Source of the DNA: Monomorium pharaonis
Lineage: Eukaryota; Arthropoda; Insecta; Hymenoptera; Formicidae
Length of the DNA stretch: 64,000 nucleotides
Assembly (NCBI RefSeq): GCF_013373865.1
Contig: NC_050470.1
Span: 992,001-1,056,000 of the forward strand
Reading direction: 5' to 3'
Notes under the pieces: generated by a model
The model's input: the letters and a program-made list of their open reading frames with translations, nothing else
What the model was told of the DNA's origin: nothing
The model's database searches: none
In this document: one piece after another, positions 38,535 to 53,300 of the stretch
Numbering within the stretch: position 1 is the first letter of the stretch
Layout: each line of letters opens with the position of its first letter
Translations under genes and position numbers: made by a program

Positions 38535-41310
38535 TATCAAATGGCATATATTATCTTTTTTTTTAATTACTATATTGTACTCTTAACATAAATATGAGGG
38601 ATACTTTACCCCTAATTTTCCAATTTCAATTACAAAACACACACGAAGAAGAAAGGAGATGAGAGAATGCCATTTCTTTGAAACGGACGTTTATGTGAAA
38701 ATACATAAAATATGTAAGTTTCAAAGAAATATTAAAGTGAGCCCATTTTTTTCCAGAATGTTAACTATGTCCAGATAGATGTGTCATGCTGAACATAACA
38801 TGCAAACATTTATTTATAAATCGTGATTGTAACAACACAAAATTGCAACATCTATTTGAATCATTGCCTTAATAACAATGGATTAATTGTGTTCTTTTGA
38901 CAAAATAAGCAACATATTGTTGCAATTTTTATAGCATCAGAAGACTTCTTTCTTTTGCTAACGACACTCATGCATGAGGAAGTATTTTGAATTTTGAGTA
39001 TATACGTTATCATTTTCAATTTTCAAATTTCGTCACTATGCAGACAATATACAGAAATGTGTCTATTTTGGTTTATTTGATAAATCTGTTTACACGTTGG
39101 GCTAATATTAAAAAAAAATATGCAAAAGATATGTTAATTCTAAGTATTTATTTTTGCGATAGGTTTGTTATCATCAACATGCCGAAAGAGATTTAAATAA
39201 TTTATGACACAAGTTTAATATTTCATAATAGTTAATTTTTGTTATAATAGGAAATTAATGTAATTTATTCAATAAGAAATCTCCAAAGACAAAGCGTAGT
39301 GTATAAAGTACTTTACTAATTCAACATGCATTTTCCAAGCATGTTGCATCATCCAAGACTTTCTGACTTTTTTCAAATAATTGTGTATATATACATGTAT
39401 GTATGTATGTATGTATGTATGTATGTATGTATGTATGTATGTATGTATGTATGTATGTATGTATGTATGTATGTATGTATGTATGTATGTATGTATGTAT
39501 GTATGTATGTATGTATGTATGTATGTATGTATGTATGTATGTATGTATGTATGTATGTATGTATGTATGTATGTATGTATGTATGTATGTATGTATGTAT
39601 GTATGTATGTATGTATGTATGTATGTATGTATGTATGTATGTATGTATGTATGTATGTATGTATGTATGTATGTATGTATGTATGTATGTACACATTACC
39701 TATGTAATTTGCTCATAAATACTTTTGTTTCTTTTTGTGATACAAGAAGAATGGGGTTACATGACAACGGCCTGCAGGGGTATTAGATTTTAGGAATGTT
39801 CAATTATTTCAGGAATGTTTAATTATTTTCGGCGGCTACTAAGTTTAACAGTAATATAGTATTTTAGAATTTGTAGATTAAATATATCCTTGAAAACGCA
39901 TGTTTCTGTTTGCTAACAGCGCGGAACGCAACATTTTAAGAGTACATCTATGTATATTATATTATCATGCATTCCTCATATTTCATAAAATTAGTAATTT
40001 AAGACTTTTGTTTGTACTCATTGTAACCATATTGAAATCGCTACACATATTTAACACATTAAGAAAATATACTGCTTTTTCTATTTAAATAGTAATAATT
40101 AGATATAAATTTTGATTGATTAGAATTTTCTAATTTTAAGATTTATTTTTACTGGAAACGCTTTTGTTAATGCAAGAAAAGTAAGATAATGTTTTATTAA
40201 TGAAAAAGAGAATTTACATGATTGTAATATGGTTGCATTGAGAAAACGGGAGACAGATGTATTATTAAATAGAGGCTGAAAATAACTGCTGTTATTGTGA
40301 CTTCTAATGTAAATTCGTGCATATGAAATACGTGTATGATATAATTGTATGATGCTTCTATATGTACAATTTTTCATATAGAAGCTATTGCCAACAGCAG
40401 TATAATAGCTTTTTAATATTTCATCCATATATATTTTTTACTTATGTGATAAATAACTTAATCTTGTTGGGGCATTAACAAATACTGATTATTAGTAACT
40501 TGTTAATGGTGCCTGATTGTTGGTGTTTATTACTTTATATACTTCCAAAAATTATGTAATGATAAAACTCTCTCGCATGCTAATGACCAATACACCGACT
40601 AGTTTGAAAGTCGGATTAATTTGCAGACGATTGAGAAAAGAATAGTATGAATAAAAAAAAGTCAATATTTCAGTAAGATGTACTTTTATTATCACTTTTG
40701 TTATTATGATGTACAGTGTTGTGATTTCCTTCCCTTTTTCCTAAATAAAATTTTCAAGAAAATATGAACTAGGCCAAAAATATTAAATATTCTAAGTATC
40801 TATACTTTTCTCTGAGATTTATCTAGGAATTTTTTATTTGTATTATTTAATTTTATTGGTATTATACAATACATAATCATCATTATACTTTTGACCAAAG
40901 CAGTTGCAGCCTGCAGGTTGCAGGTCTCGATATTCTTTTGCACGCCCCTGATAACCCTGATTTCGAGTACGCTCTCTACGGAACGGACTCTACGCTCTAC
41001 GGTGTCTACTACTCTCGCAAATTGTGTAATTTCACTGTTCACGTGGACTAATGGGTGCCAAGACTATCGAGTGATGCCGAGTATGTAAATGTAATTACAT
41101 GCGTTCGACGCACTCAAAAAAGTTGCGATATTTCCATTTTTTCAAGAATTTCGAAACGTATCTGCGAAAATTAACATTAATTCTACTTTCATTTAATTTG
41201 TCTGATGAAATCTGTGTAGTTCTCATTAGTTGATAATAGGTTATGTTAGATTAATTAGAAAAACCTACAAATCGGTTGAGAAATTCGATTCTGATTGACA
41301 ATCTGTAATT
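38535..41310. other. SAMD8 3' flank and MRPS9 upstream region
   Basis: AT-rich, with the long ATGT repeat at 39395-39690. A short GC-richer patch at 40890-41090 just upstream of MRPS9 may belong to its promoter; its minus-strand ORF has no recognisable domain. No gene supported. Confidence 0.55.
39395..39690. repeat. (ATGT)n tetranucleotide microsatellite
   Basis: About 74 uninterrupted ATGT units (296 bp). Because four is not a multiple of three, several frames on both strands stay open as repeating MYVC or IHTY peptides. These are not genes. Confidence 0.99.
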
Positions 41311-44300
41311 ATGGCAGTATCTGTTTATATCCGTTCACACCTTCAACGTTTGATCGGCGCGAGTAACAACATTACTGCTTTATTTTCGGATACTACGCGA
41401 CATTCGGTAAGTTTGTAGTTCCTCAATGAGATGAACCATTGAATTACTTTTTCAATACAGTTTTTCTCATTTTACTCATGCATAAATAGTTTAATTACTG
41501 TACTTATTGTGTAATTATTTTATATTTTTGCAGAATTATATTAAATCACGATGTTATACAACATCTATTGAGGAAATCAAAGATGTAGTCCAGAATAGTA
41601 CAAAGAAATCAGAAAAAAAAATAAGTCGAGCTATGTTGATGTATTTACAACGTACAAAAGAACATGGTAATAACCAATATATACAGTTCTTTTTCTGTAC
41701 ATATGTTCTCCTAAATAGTTTTTTTTTGTGTAATTTTTTTCTGTAATTAGTAATGTTTTGTAACACACTTCAATATTAATTATTTATAAATAATTTTTTA
41801 TTTAAATTTTAAATATGTTTTTTTTTAATTTATCAGATGAATTCATGAAGAAAGAGATTGTAGAATATGAAATAGGAAAAAGACATTTGGCTAACATGAT
41901 GGGTGAAGATCCGGAATGTTTTACACAAGCAGATATAGATGTAAATATATATAAGAATTATTCTGTCAATTTGAAAAATATGTGAATTAATATCTAAAGC
42001 TATGTAATCATTATTTTTAGAGATCAATCCAGTATCTATTTCCATCAGGACTGTTTGAGCCTAAAGCTCGACCAATAATGGAACATCCAGAAAAGATTTT
42101 TCCAAATAGGAAAGCAGCAGAATTTGATGAATCTGGAAGACCCTTCCACTTTATGTTTTACACCTCAAAACCGAATTATTATGAAATACTATATGTAAGT
42201 TTCTATAATAACTATTATAAGTATATAAAAGAGTATACATATAATTAATTTCTTTTTGAAAAATTTTTTTTATATACAGCATATTGTGAATAAAATTAAA
42301 TTTTTGAATGGCATTGAAGATTCATTGATAAGACAAGGAACATTACCTATGGATAAAATGTATGTCAAATACATATTTAATTTACATAGAATATGTGTAT
42401 GTACATGTAACTTGAATATAAATTTAATTTTAGAAATACCCTGCAAAATATCATATGTAACTATTTTTTTAATATATCATATTTTTAGTGATTTGACAGG
42501 TTCCACATGGTTGCAAAAGGATGACCTCGAAAACCAAATTCTTGAAGAAATAAATGATTATGAGGTAAATAATTAGTCGCTGTTAATAATTAATCACATA
42601 ACAATCTTAAAAAAAATGTGTATTACAACATGTAAGATTTAATTCATAAATGTATACTAATCCTTTCAGTACAACTATCTTATTACATCGCTAGAACGAC
42701 TGTGTGATCATCCATTGTCAAAACGTGCAACAGATTTAATTACAAAATATCGCAAAATTCTTAGTACTCATTCCAGTGAAGTAATAACATTACCTGTAAG
42801 TATTTGTATGTTTGACAATGCAAATAATAATGATAAAATATTGTTACAATTAATGCAAATATTTATTGTTACATGTAAAGTTGGAACATGACAGCACAGG
42901 AAGGCCATACATTACAGTCAAGAGTAAGTAAAGTAAAAAAAAAAGATAATGTTTAAAAAGATGTTTGAAAATGTCATAAAATTTATTATTGTTAATGATT
43001 CAGATTGCATGAGAAAATCTGCAAGGGGTGAAGTGACAATTTGGGGTAATGGCTCTGGAAAGATTATTATTAATGGTCGTGACATCACGTATTTCGAAGA
43101 GATTCTTCATCGTGAACAGGTGAGTTATACTTTGTCCAAATTTTCGTAAGAAAAATCGATATTGAAAAATATTTCAAGTTATTCATGCAAATCTTTTGAA
43201 ATTGTAATATATAATATAATTTGGCTACAAATTATTTTTTGTAACATGGAATAGTATATACATTCTAATTTGATACGTGATAGAGATTAAGAAGTGTAAA
43301 AAGTGTGAAATAATATCACTTTAGAATTTTCTATGATAATATTTATGAAAAAATTAAGGTGATTATATAATTTATTATAGATAAGATATTTAAAACATTG
43401 TGTGTATATTTTATTTGATAATGTATTGTTTAGTGAGAAAGAAAGAAAAAGTTATTTTATAATTAATTGCACTGTTCTGGATCTAGACTAAATTTTAATT
43501 TTTTATGAAGCTAATTTTAAACTACTTACAGAATGCGCTTTGCGCGCGATATTTAACTTTTTATTTTTTACTTTTTAAAAATAAACTACAACGATAATTG
43601 TATAGATAACCATTTATACAAATTTGTAAGCTGACAAAATTCAATCGCAATGACAGTTACTCTTGCAACTTGCAACACGAAATAAACGTAGCGAGAGAAC
43701 CAATCAGCATCGCGGAAAAGAGGCTTCATTACATGCCCTTTTTAAGATAGAGAAAAATATAAAACTAATCCTAACTAATATATAGAAAGCATTTACAATA
43801 AAAACACAATACATTTTAATTAAATTTGTGATATGTATTAATGTATTTAGGTATGTTTAATTTGTTAATCATTTAAATGATAAAATAAATTGCTATTGTT
43901 TTATATTTATTTTGGAAACACGTTATAATTAATGTAATTAAAATTTAAAAATAAATAAGTTTAATATACGTAAATACAAATACTGAAGAATAATTGTTAA
44001 TAAAATGGTGACGTAAAAAATGAGTAAGAGTGCCAATTAAGAGAAGATGAATAAAGTAAAAATAATTAACATTTTTTAAATAGAATTAATAAAAATTGCT
44101 ATTAAAATTCTCATATAAATGAACTAGACGTTATCAAATTAATATTTCTTTTGTAATAAATATAAAGCTTTAAATAGTAAAATTGTATGCAAATTACAAT
44201 ATACATATTATTAACTAATTTTTTTACATTTAATTGCATCTTATGTTAACTGATAACTTTATTGAATGAGAGAGTTGATTAAAACGTTTTAAGATTTTAT

Positions 44301-47300
44301 TTCATAAACAATTGAATTTTTTTTAAAGTGATAAGACAAAGATTAAACTTTTTCGGGGAGTTTTTTTTCTTTAAAAAATTATCATAAATTTTTTTTAATC
44401 GTAATTTTCTTTTGGCTTTTACTCAGATAAACTGTTGGGTAATATATTTAAATAAAAAAAATTTTTAATTGTGCTGATTACAATAATGGAATTTCAATTT
44501 TCTTCACTGCGAACACAGATATCTAATTAGAACGCAATAATCAGCTTATATTCGAGTATAATATAAGAGTAGAAACTTATACAATACAGTACTAAGCAAA
44601 AGTTAATTAAAAAATGTTATTTATCTCGGATTAGACGAATTGCGTGTTTTGAGGATTTATATGATACTGAAGAGGAAATAATATTTTTATGCGATATCCT
44701 TTGTGTATTGCAAAGAATGTGAAGCACGAAAAACACATACGTGCGGTGTCCTTCAGGAAGACGACCTTTCCGTGCGCATTTCTGATAGACCAGTCTCATC
44801 GGATACATTTACCCAAACCTCTTTCGCTGGTATAACCGGTACAGTGGAGTTAGCCATATGATGCACACTCTCTCGCTCTCAGTGTGAACCAGTCTGGCGA
44901 ATGAACGAGGTGATGCGATTGAAACAATTATCAATGTCCACTACCGAGTTTTCGTTTCGTGCAGTAAACGTAGCAAGGTACTTCTTCACTTTAGAACCAT
45001 CTCTGCCGTAATGCCGATGGCGTAAACGTTAACCGTCCAGTTATTGCAATAAGAGTCATTGAATTAAATCAGATTTTTGTCGAAAGCATTACCGAAACAC
45101 TTCATCAACTACCAACAGACGGCGACTCACTTTTGGCTTGATATACAAACATAAACAGCATTGTGACGTTATGTTTCCTTTGCATAATTTAAATTTTTAT
45201 TTACTTACGTTTAATTTTTATTTCTATTTTTTCATTTAATGTTGTATTTATTTTTACACGCATTTTATTTTTACTTATGATTTTATTTATAATTTCTATT
45301 TTTTATATAATTTTTGTTTGGATTTATATTTAATAAACTTGTATTTCTATATTTTTACATATTTGGTTTCTATTTTTTAGATACTTAACGGGAACATTTA
45401 AATCTCCTATTGTTTAATATTCAGTCACGCCATCAAAAACTATTTTTTCTTTTAACTGTGTAAACTAATGAAACGTTGCAATGAAGCTTTATTTACTTCT
45501 TGTTCGATCCGTAAACTTCCTGTTTTTTTCTTATTCTTTGTAATTAGTCGATTTGTCAATATTATTCCATATGTAATCAGTGTGACATCAATCTAAATCT
45601 CTTTGTTTGTCTTTTAAAAGTGGGACGTAATTACCGTAAATCTAATAAGATAATAGATTACGCCTTGATTATTTAACCGATTTTCAATTTCTGTCACACA
45701 ATGCGTTTTATGTTGGATTTCGATATAACAATATTAAGGTCTTGTTAAAGTGCCAAATTTTGTATCATAATTTTTTATATTAAAACAAAAGTAAAATTGA
45801 ATTATACTACAAAATTTACATTTTATTTCTCATTGTAAACTTATTCATAAAAAAAAAAAAAGTTGACACTAACAAGTACAAATATAAATAAGTTTACATT
45901 TGTTCAATCTCTTTTCCAATAAAATATATAAGCATTTAATAATATCGTATTAATTTTATTTTCGATTCATAACTTTGAAAATAGCTGCTAAATATTATAT
46001 ACTTTTACTTATTTCGACAGAAAAATTGTTTGACACTCCAAATATTTATATAGTTCTAATTTGTATGTTTCACTTAAATACTGTTGGATAGCATTAAATA
46101 GATGTATCACGTTTGTAGGTAATTGAACTTAATACGGCAACAGGTGGAGGTGGTAGATAATCTCAGCAACAAATTTGTATTATTGGCAAAAGAGATGGAA
46201 GACATCGGAGAAAAAGTGTCAAAAACTGTTCCGACAAACCGTTCTTTGTTAACATGTACGAGCGCGGCTTCGTTGTTCTTAACTCGACTAAAGTCTCGAC
46301 GCTCATCGCCTAAGCAAGATGACAACGAGCTCGAGAATGGTCAAGTTCAATACGACTCGCCCTCTTCATCCGACAGTCCAATAAGTCTTATACCTTCCAT
46401 AGAAAATTATTTCATCGTCAGTGAACGTACTTCTTCCGAATTCGACCGCACTTCCCTGCGCATCAACGAAGATTTCATCAAAAATGTTCTCATGGCACAC
46501 AGGATACGTATAGGCTGCAAGTCTCAAGTGTGGGAAAATCTGGAATTAGGAATTTGCGAAACGGACGAAACAAATGTAGTCTACGCGGACAGTGAAACCA
46601 ACATCTTATTGCTACAAGCGAGTTTTATGGGTCGTACGAATCTCATTCATCGTTTGTGCAATTGCGGAGCTAATGTCAATTACACTGAGCCCAAGTATGG
46701 TCTCACCCCGTTGCACTTGTGTGCGTTTCGGAATTGCATAGACGGGGTCAAGTACTTGATAGAACGAGGTGCGAGTATTGATACCAATTCTAAACATACG
46801 GCGTTTCATTACGCCGCTTTTGGTGATGCTTTCGATGTTGCTCAGTATTTCTTGCAACTCAGCTTCAGTCAATTATCTCCGTACGACGCTGAAGAGACGG
46901 TGTTGCACGTGGCTGCGCGAACCAACGCTGTGCGCGTACTTACTCTACTGGCGCCGAACAATAAGGAGCTCGATCGTTTAGATCAGGATGGATTCGCCGC
47001 TATTCATCACGTGGCCGACGGCGGAGACAAAGTTTGCTTAGACATACTTCTGAAAGCTGGTTGCCAAGTGGACTTACTTAACGGAAAGAACGACACCTCT
47101 TTACATTTGGCCGCGGAGGCCGGTTGCGCGGATAACTTGGCTCTCTTAGTCGAGGCGAACGCTAATCTTCAACTAAAGAATCACCGGGGACATACGGCCT
47201 TGCATTTAGCTGCCCGTTCGCATTCCCTGGAGTGCGTGGAAATTTTACTGAAAGGTCGCGCGGATCCCAACGTAGAAGATGACGAAGGTCGGACGCCTCT

Positions 47301-50300
47301 ACATCTGGCTTTGGGCAAGTCTCTGATGACCGACGATATTACCGAGCTCTTGCTGAAATGGCGGGCGGACGTGAATAAAGCTGACAAATACGGTTACACT
47401 CCGCTACACATCGCTGCCTCGAACGAGTTGTCGCAATGCGTCAATCTGCTGATAAAATACGAGGCAGATCTTACCGCCCGGACTATTGGTGGTAACAGTG
47501 CCCTGTCCATCGTTCTGCGTAAGACTCCGATGTCTTTGGATGTGTTCGAGCGTAAACTGAACACATCCTTGACTCTGAATCGACAGGGATTTATTGCGGG
47601 CGAGCTCGAATTACAGCTGGATTTTCGTCCGTTACTACAGCACCGGCGAAACCGACAGAGTCGTTCGCCCGAGATCGGTTACCTCAACACTTTCGTAAAA
47701 GAAGGCTACAAAGAAATCCTGGAGCATCCTCTGTGTCAGTCTTTTCTTCATCTTAAATGGCACAAAATCCGAAAGTACTACGCCGCCAGTTTATTTTTCT
47801 ACCTGGTGTACATGCTAATCTTTACGAGCTGGGTGATAATCACCCTAGCTCATAATTGTTACAACGAGTCGAAGGGCATTGTGGACATTCCGTCGTTGTG
47901 CAAGAACGCGCCCGGAATCTATAGATTTATCTACAAACATCCCACGATACTTGAGATTCAGTGGTACAGCCTAGTGACGCTCACTGTGTTCGAGGCTTTT
48001 CGCAAGTTCACCGTCATTCCCAATTACCGATCTGTTAGACAATTCTTCACACAGATAGAAAACTTAGTCGATTGGTGCGTAATACTGAGCGTGTTCATCA
48101 CTTCTTTTGCGTATACGGAAAGAACGTATATCTGGCAAAGTCACTTGAGCGCTTTTGCCGTGCTCTGCGGTTGGATCAATTTAATGTTGATGATCGGACA
48201 ACTCCCGATGTTCGGCGCTTACGTCGCTATGTTTACTAGCGTGCAGGCACAAGTATTTAAGCTACTTCTGGTCTATGCCTGCCTACTGATAGGCTTTACA
48301 GCGAGCTTCTGCGTGATTTTTCCACACAGCAAGTCGTTCAGCAATCTGTACACGGGCCTTATTAAAGTTCTTGCGATGATGACCGGCGAATTAGGCTTCG
48401 AAGATATATTTTTCGCACCCGAGAAGGGTGGTAATGAAGATGTTGGAGAAACTTCCTGGATTCTGCTTCAAGTTTCGACCCAATTTTTCTTTGTATTGTT
48501 TCTCCTATTTGTAACAATCGTGCTGATGAATCTGTTGATCGGCATAGCTGTGCACGATATCAAGGGCCTGCAAAAGACGGCGGGTCTCGCAAAACTTGTT
48601 CGCCAAACAAAACTGATCCACGATGTGGAAATCATGGATTCGTCGATTTTGTTGGGATTTATGCCGTCGAAACGCTTCAACAAGTGTATGCGGTGGACCG
48701 CGCTGTTTCTGCCGTCACCTTTACGAGCCGTTCTGACCGTTCGTCCACTAAATCCCAGAGAGAAGAGATTACCACGTGATGTTCTCTCTGCCGCCTACAA
48801 AATAGCTAAGGAAGGAGACGGACAGAACAATTTTGCCGTATCGCGCAGAAAAACTTATAGTCAGGCTTATTACACGAAAGATAGTCTCAGAAGCGACGTA
48901 ACCGCGAGTCGTTGTCGTGGCGTCGATGAGGATACGCTGCAACACGATTGCAACAAATTTAAAGAGGATATTGCGGAACTCAAGGAACTTTGCGAGAAAA
49001 ATCACACTCTCCTTCGAGAACTTATAAAAGCGCAGGATAGTAAAATAAATAAATAAATAAATCAATGATAAGATGTTGAAAAAAAATTTGTTGAGGAAAA
49101 AATTCACAACCGTTCAAAATTTTAAATTCGATTATGGAACAGCGATAAGAGATTCTTAAATCTCTCTTGAGTTCACAGAACGTGGCATTGATACATCGTG
49201 AATAATTAAAATGTCGCAAATCAATCTTCGTTTCCATACGTTTTTATATTTTCTAGCTGTCTAAATCTTGCCTAGACATCATTTCATTTCTGTGATACAA
49301 GTGTAATCGTGTCCAATTTCAGCTATATTTAATTCCGTCCATTTCCATATATGAATTTTATATAAGAAGCATTAGGGGCTTGCATATTTTTATACAATAC
49401 ATGCTACCTTAAATAAAATGTTTCATTTTAACACCATAATTGCATGTGAAATATTTCCTTAGAAAAAAAACTATTTACTTTAATCTTCTAAAAATCTAAA
49501 ATATACATATATGTTATTTTGTTCGAACGTTTAGTATGTATTTAGTATCTAAAGTAACATGGAATTCGTGACGCGGATACAAACATACGGATACGTATAT
49601 TGATGAGACCTTAGAGAAAATAGGACGGTTCGTTTATATTTTTTTAAACATTGTTTCAACATTTGTACAAGTTTTTATAAGATATCTCGGCTTGTCAGAA
49701 AAATTTCTGAAGAGTCAATATGTAAGTTTATATATAATAACCGGTTTATATACAATTATCTTTAGATTAATGCAATTTAATTTGTGACGTCACGTTTGAT
49801 TGCTTTTGATTAGTATATTTTTGTATTGTTTATTCTTAATTTCTTATTATATAAGCTCTAAGAAAACGAATTTTTTTAATATTTTCTTTTGTTTTTTAAA
49901 TTACTGTGCAATACACATTTGAATAACTACATATATTATTGTTGCGAATTTTCTTTCAAGATGTATTGTTAAACGCACGAATAAATATTCTTACATTAAA
50001 AAAAACCGTATTTATTAAAAAAATTTTGAAGTTGTCTCTCTTTGATCATGTTTTACTTTAAAATTTCAACGAAGTTAAAGAATACGTATATCATATTAAC
50101 GATACGCGTAGGTAGACAGCTAAAACCGGTTCTTATCTGCATAAGTTCTCATCCGTTGAAAGTTCAACTGTCAGAATGGGAAATCCAATAAGGTAAAACG
50201 GTACTTCTCGGAAGAGAATTTAATGGGTTAAAATTTTAGAGGTTCCGTACTTTAGACCCTGTACTTCGTTATTTTACACAGAAATTAGTAATGTCTATCA

Positions 50301-53300
50301 TGCTCTGTTAAATGACTCGGTATCTTTCAGTTCTTCAAATCGAGAAATTATTGTAGCTCTAAGAAATAGGTAAAGAATTACAATAAAAATACACTACAGA
50401 TTCTAACTTTACGGAACACGAAAGTTTCTTGCAGCCTAAATAAAACTATCGCGAGGTATCTTGAATTCGACTGTTCAAAAGCTATTTTTTCTTTTCTTAT
50501 TAGAGTGATTTCTAGCACGAAATATTTTATGCGCAATGTTTATTTATGTATTTCGTGTATCAACACAAAATACATACACGACTTTACAGATAACTGACAC
50601 AATTCAAGAATATTTCTTGACGCAGATCTTGTAAATGTACTTAAAATGAATACAAAATTAAAAATTACGTAAACGGATCGTGATATATTCGCGATCACGT
50701 GACAGTGAAAGGAGTTTTTTTAGATAAACGCAGTTCGGATTTGGGAAACTATAAAATAAAAAAGTAATCAATAATTATATAAAGATTATAAATAATGAAA
50801 AAATTCTCTATAATATATAAATGTTATAAGTATATATAATATAAATTTCCATTTCTATAATTAAAAATTAAATATTTGATGAAGAAACCGATAATGTACA
50901 AACAGAATTAACAAAAAGGAATAACGATTGATTTATTTTCACTGATTTAGTTCTGTTCCATTTTTGAGATGCCAAATAGAAAATGAGAGTTTATAATTTC
51001 AATTTATTTTAAATTTAAGTATACTTAAAATATAATTTTATACTATTCCTGTAGACATTAGCTGTCTGCAATTTAAATAATTCTTTTTGTCTGTCTATGA
51101 CCTTTACTTTGGAAAAAATCTATTTTTTTTTTTTTTTTTAGTAATTAGAATACTTTAGTTTGATAAAAACATTTTTTCTCTTTTCTTGTTTCTTTGTTTA
51201 ACCTTCATTTATTTCAACAAGAAGAAAATGATTTATCGTTACATCTGATTAAGAACGCAAATATCTACATTTAATGATATTTTTTAACGATAACAACGAT
51301 GTAAATAATGATGTTCTAAAAAAACTCAAGTAAAATATCTTTTAACAATATTTTTTACATTATCTAGATTAATCCAGAATTTAACAGAAGGGCAACTCAT
51401 ACACATGAGGGTATACGTAAAGTAGATCTCGAATTCGACCTACATCTTTTTATATTTATGTATTTTATCATGCGTTTTGCCCCTCTGCTCGTAGATCCCT
51501 CTTCCCACGCGAACGACAGAGACGTATGCAGGGTATGTCATGCAGTACGTGTAGCGCGATCGTACGAATCAGTTAAGTCCGCCGTATTGCTCGCTGAATT
51601 GTCAAGCGTACGGCGGTTAGCGATAGACATCTCTCGAACTGACATAATATTTTACGATTAGAAAATGTGGCCAAAATCCTTCTCGGCTTACTTTTGTATT
51701 CTAGAGTCGAAAACTCGTGATTTCCTCAGACAATCTCTAGATTCTTATAAATACGTGCAACAAAAAGTGGGAGCGTTAAACGAGCAGACGAAGTGACGAC
51801 CGTACGAAGGCCGGTAGTGAGAGGAAAAAAAGTGCGGTGTCAGTTAAAAATATAAAATCATCATGCTATCACTTGAGATTCTTACACAGACGTACTTGAA
51901 TATTCGATAATAACACGCCTTCTCCAAACAGGAACATTAATATTAAACCTTCAGAAATGTACATGAAAAACAGAAAAAGAAATACTAATACATGGAACGA
52001 CAGTACTATTAACGGCGCAAATTAAAAATCAGGAGACAAGATTGCTAATGTATATATATGCAATAAACTTAATATTATATCTTTTTTAATGAAAAGAAAG
52101 AACTATACATATAAATGAGCGTACAAATCTAGCGACCAGAGCCTTAGGAAAAAGCAATCTCTATTCTTATCTGCATGCAAAAAGATATATTTCTTTGAAG
52201 ATCATTAATATCATCCGGATGAATGCAAGTCATGATCGAATCGGAGCGGCTCGAATGTAAGGCACTCAGTCATGCTCGAGACCGTGGTACAATAATAATT
52301 TTTAACTCTTGAAAATGGATCAAAACGACTTGTAGGCGTGATAGTCGAGGAAAAGAACGAGAGAGAAAGAGACTGGAGAAGAGACGATGACGCGAGTGCG
52401 GTAATTAGGATGCTTCACATGCGCGAATCATCACATAACGGTACGAATACTTAGTGCTTAATTACGAACAGCATTTACACTGGAAACTTAAACATTGTAC
52501 AACATAATAGCTTGTACCTAATAGCTGAAGTAATTCTGAGAAAAATAAGTGAAACGACAAAAAGTGACAAGATCATTATAATTGCAAATGGTTCAAGCAA
52601 GATAAGGTCTGTAAATACGACTTCTTGCGTGAGAGAATGTGGGAAACGTAAAATAATAGAAAAAATAGTGATTAATGGATAAAATCGTTAAAAAAAATCG
52701 AATTAGACAATTTAAGCGAGATAAGATTGGACGGACGTCGTGTGCTTGAATTTTGACTCGAAGAAAAAAAAGAGAAATTGAGAACTAATTGTAAACTTAT
52801 TGTAAATCGATTGTAAATACATTTTAATTCTGGTGAGTATGTGTGAAAATGATCGAGATACGTTAGGGGAGAGTGCTGAAGTAAAGAATGTCGAGATGAA
52901 CGGTCTGAAGATACCGATTATTTTGAATGATGGCGAACAACATTTTTATTCCAGAAGTTTCAACAGTCGTCACAAACGTGATCCGCTGTCCGTTAGATTA
53001 GCTTCCACTTACAGATCGTTGAGATGTGCATATACAGTGGATGATTATCCGCAAAAAATTACAATTGATGACGCAACTGTATCGAAGTTCGATAATAATA
53101 ATCAGATCGAAATCGACGCCGGTGAACCGCCACCGGTCGACGACTCACTTTTCTTCGATAATCTGGAATGTTGTAAAAATCACTATATAAATGGTGCCAA
53201 ATTGAGATCGGCTTTGTGGTCCATAATTGACTCGACGGAGACGAGACTGCTACTGCTGCACATGGAGAAGAACCGCGTGCTTCCAAACGCGTGCAAAAAC

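Noticed and set aside
39269..39786. ORFs of 107-141 codons on both strands (MYVC and IHTY repeats)
   Set aside because: They are translations of the ATGT microsatellite; every frame stays open because the unit holds no stop in those frames.
40800..41090. 80-codon minus-strand ORF upstream of MRPS9
   Set aside because: No homology recognised, short, and in the likely promoter region; sense and antisense are both open.
46123..46143. TTG at 46123 as start of the first TRPA protein
   Set aside because: It follows an in-frame TAA and is not an ATG; an upstream spliced exon or the ATG at 46195 is more plausible.
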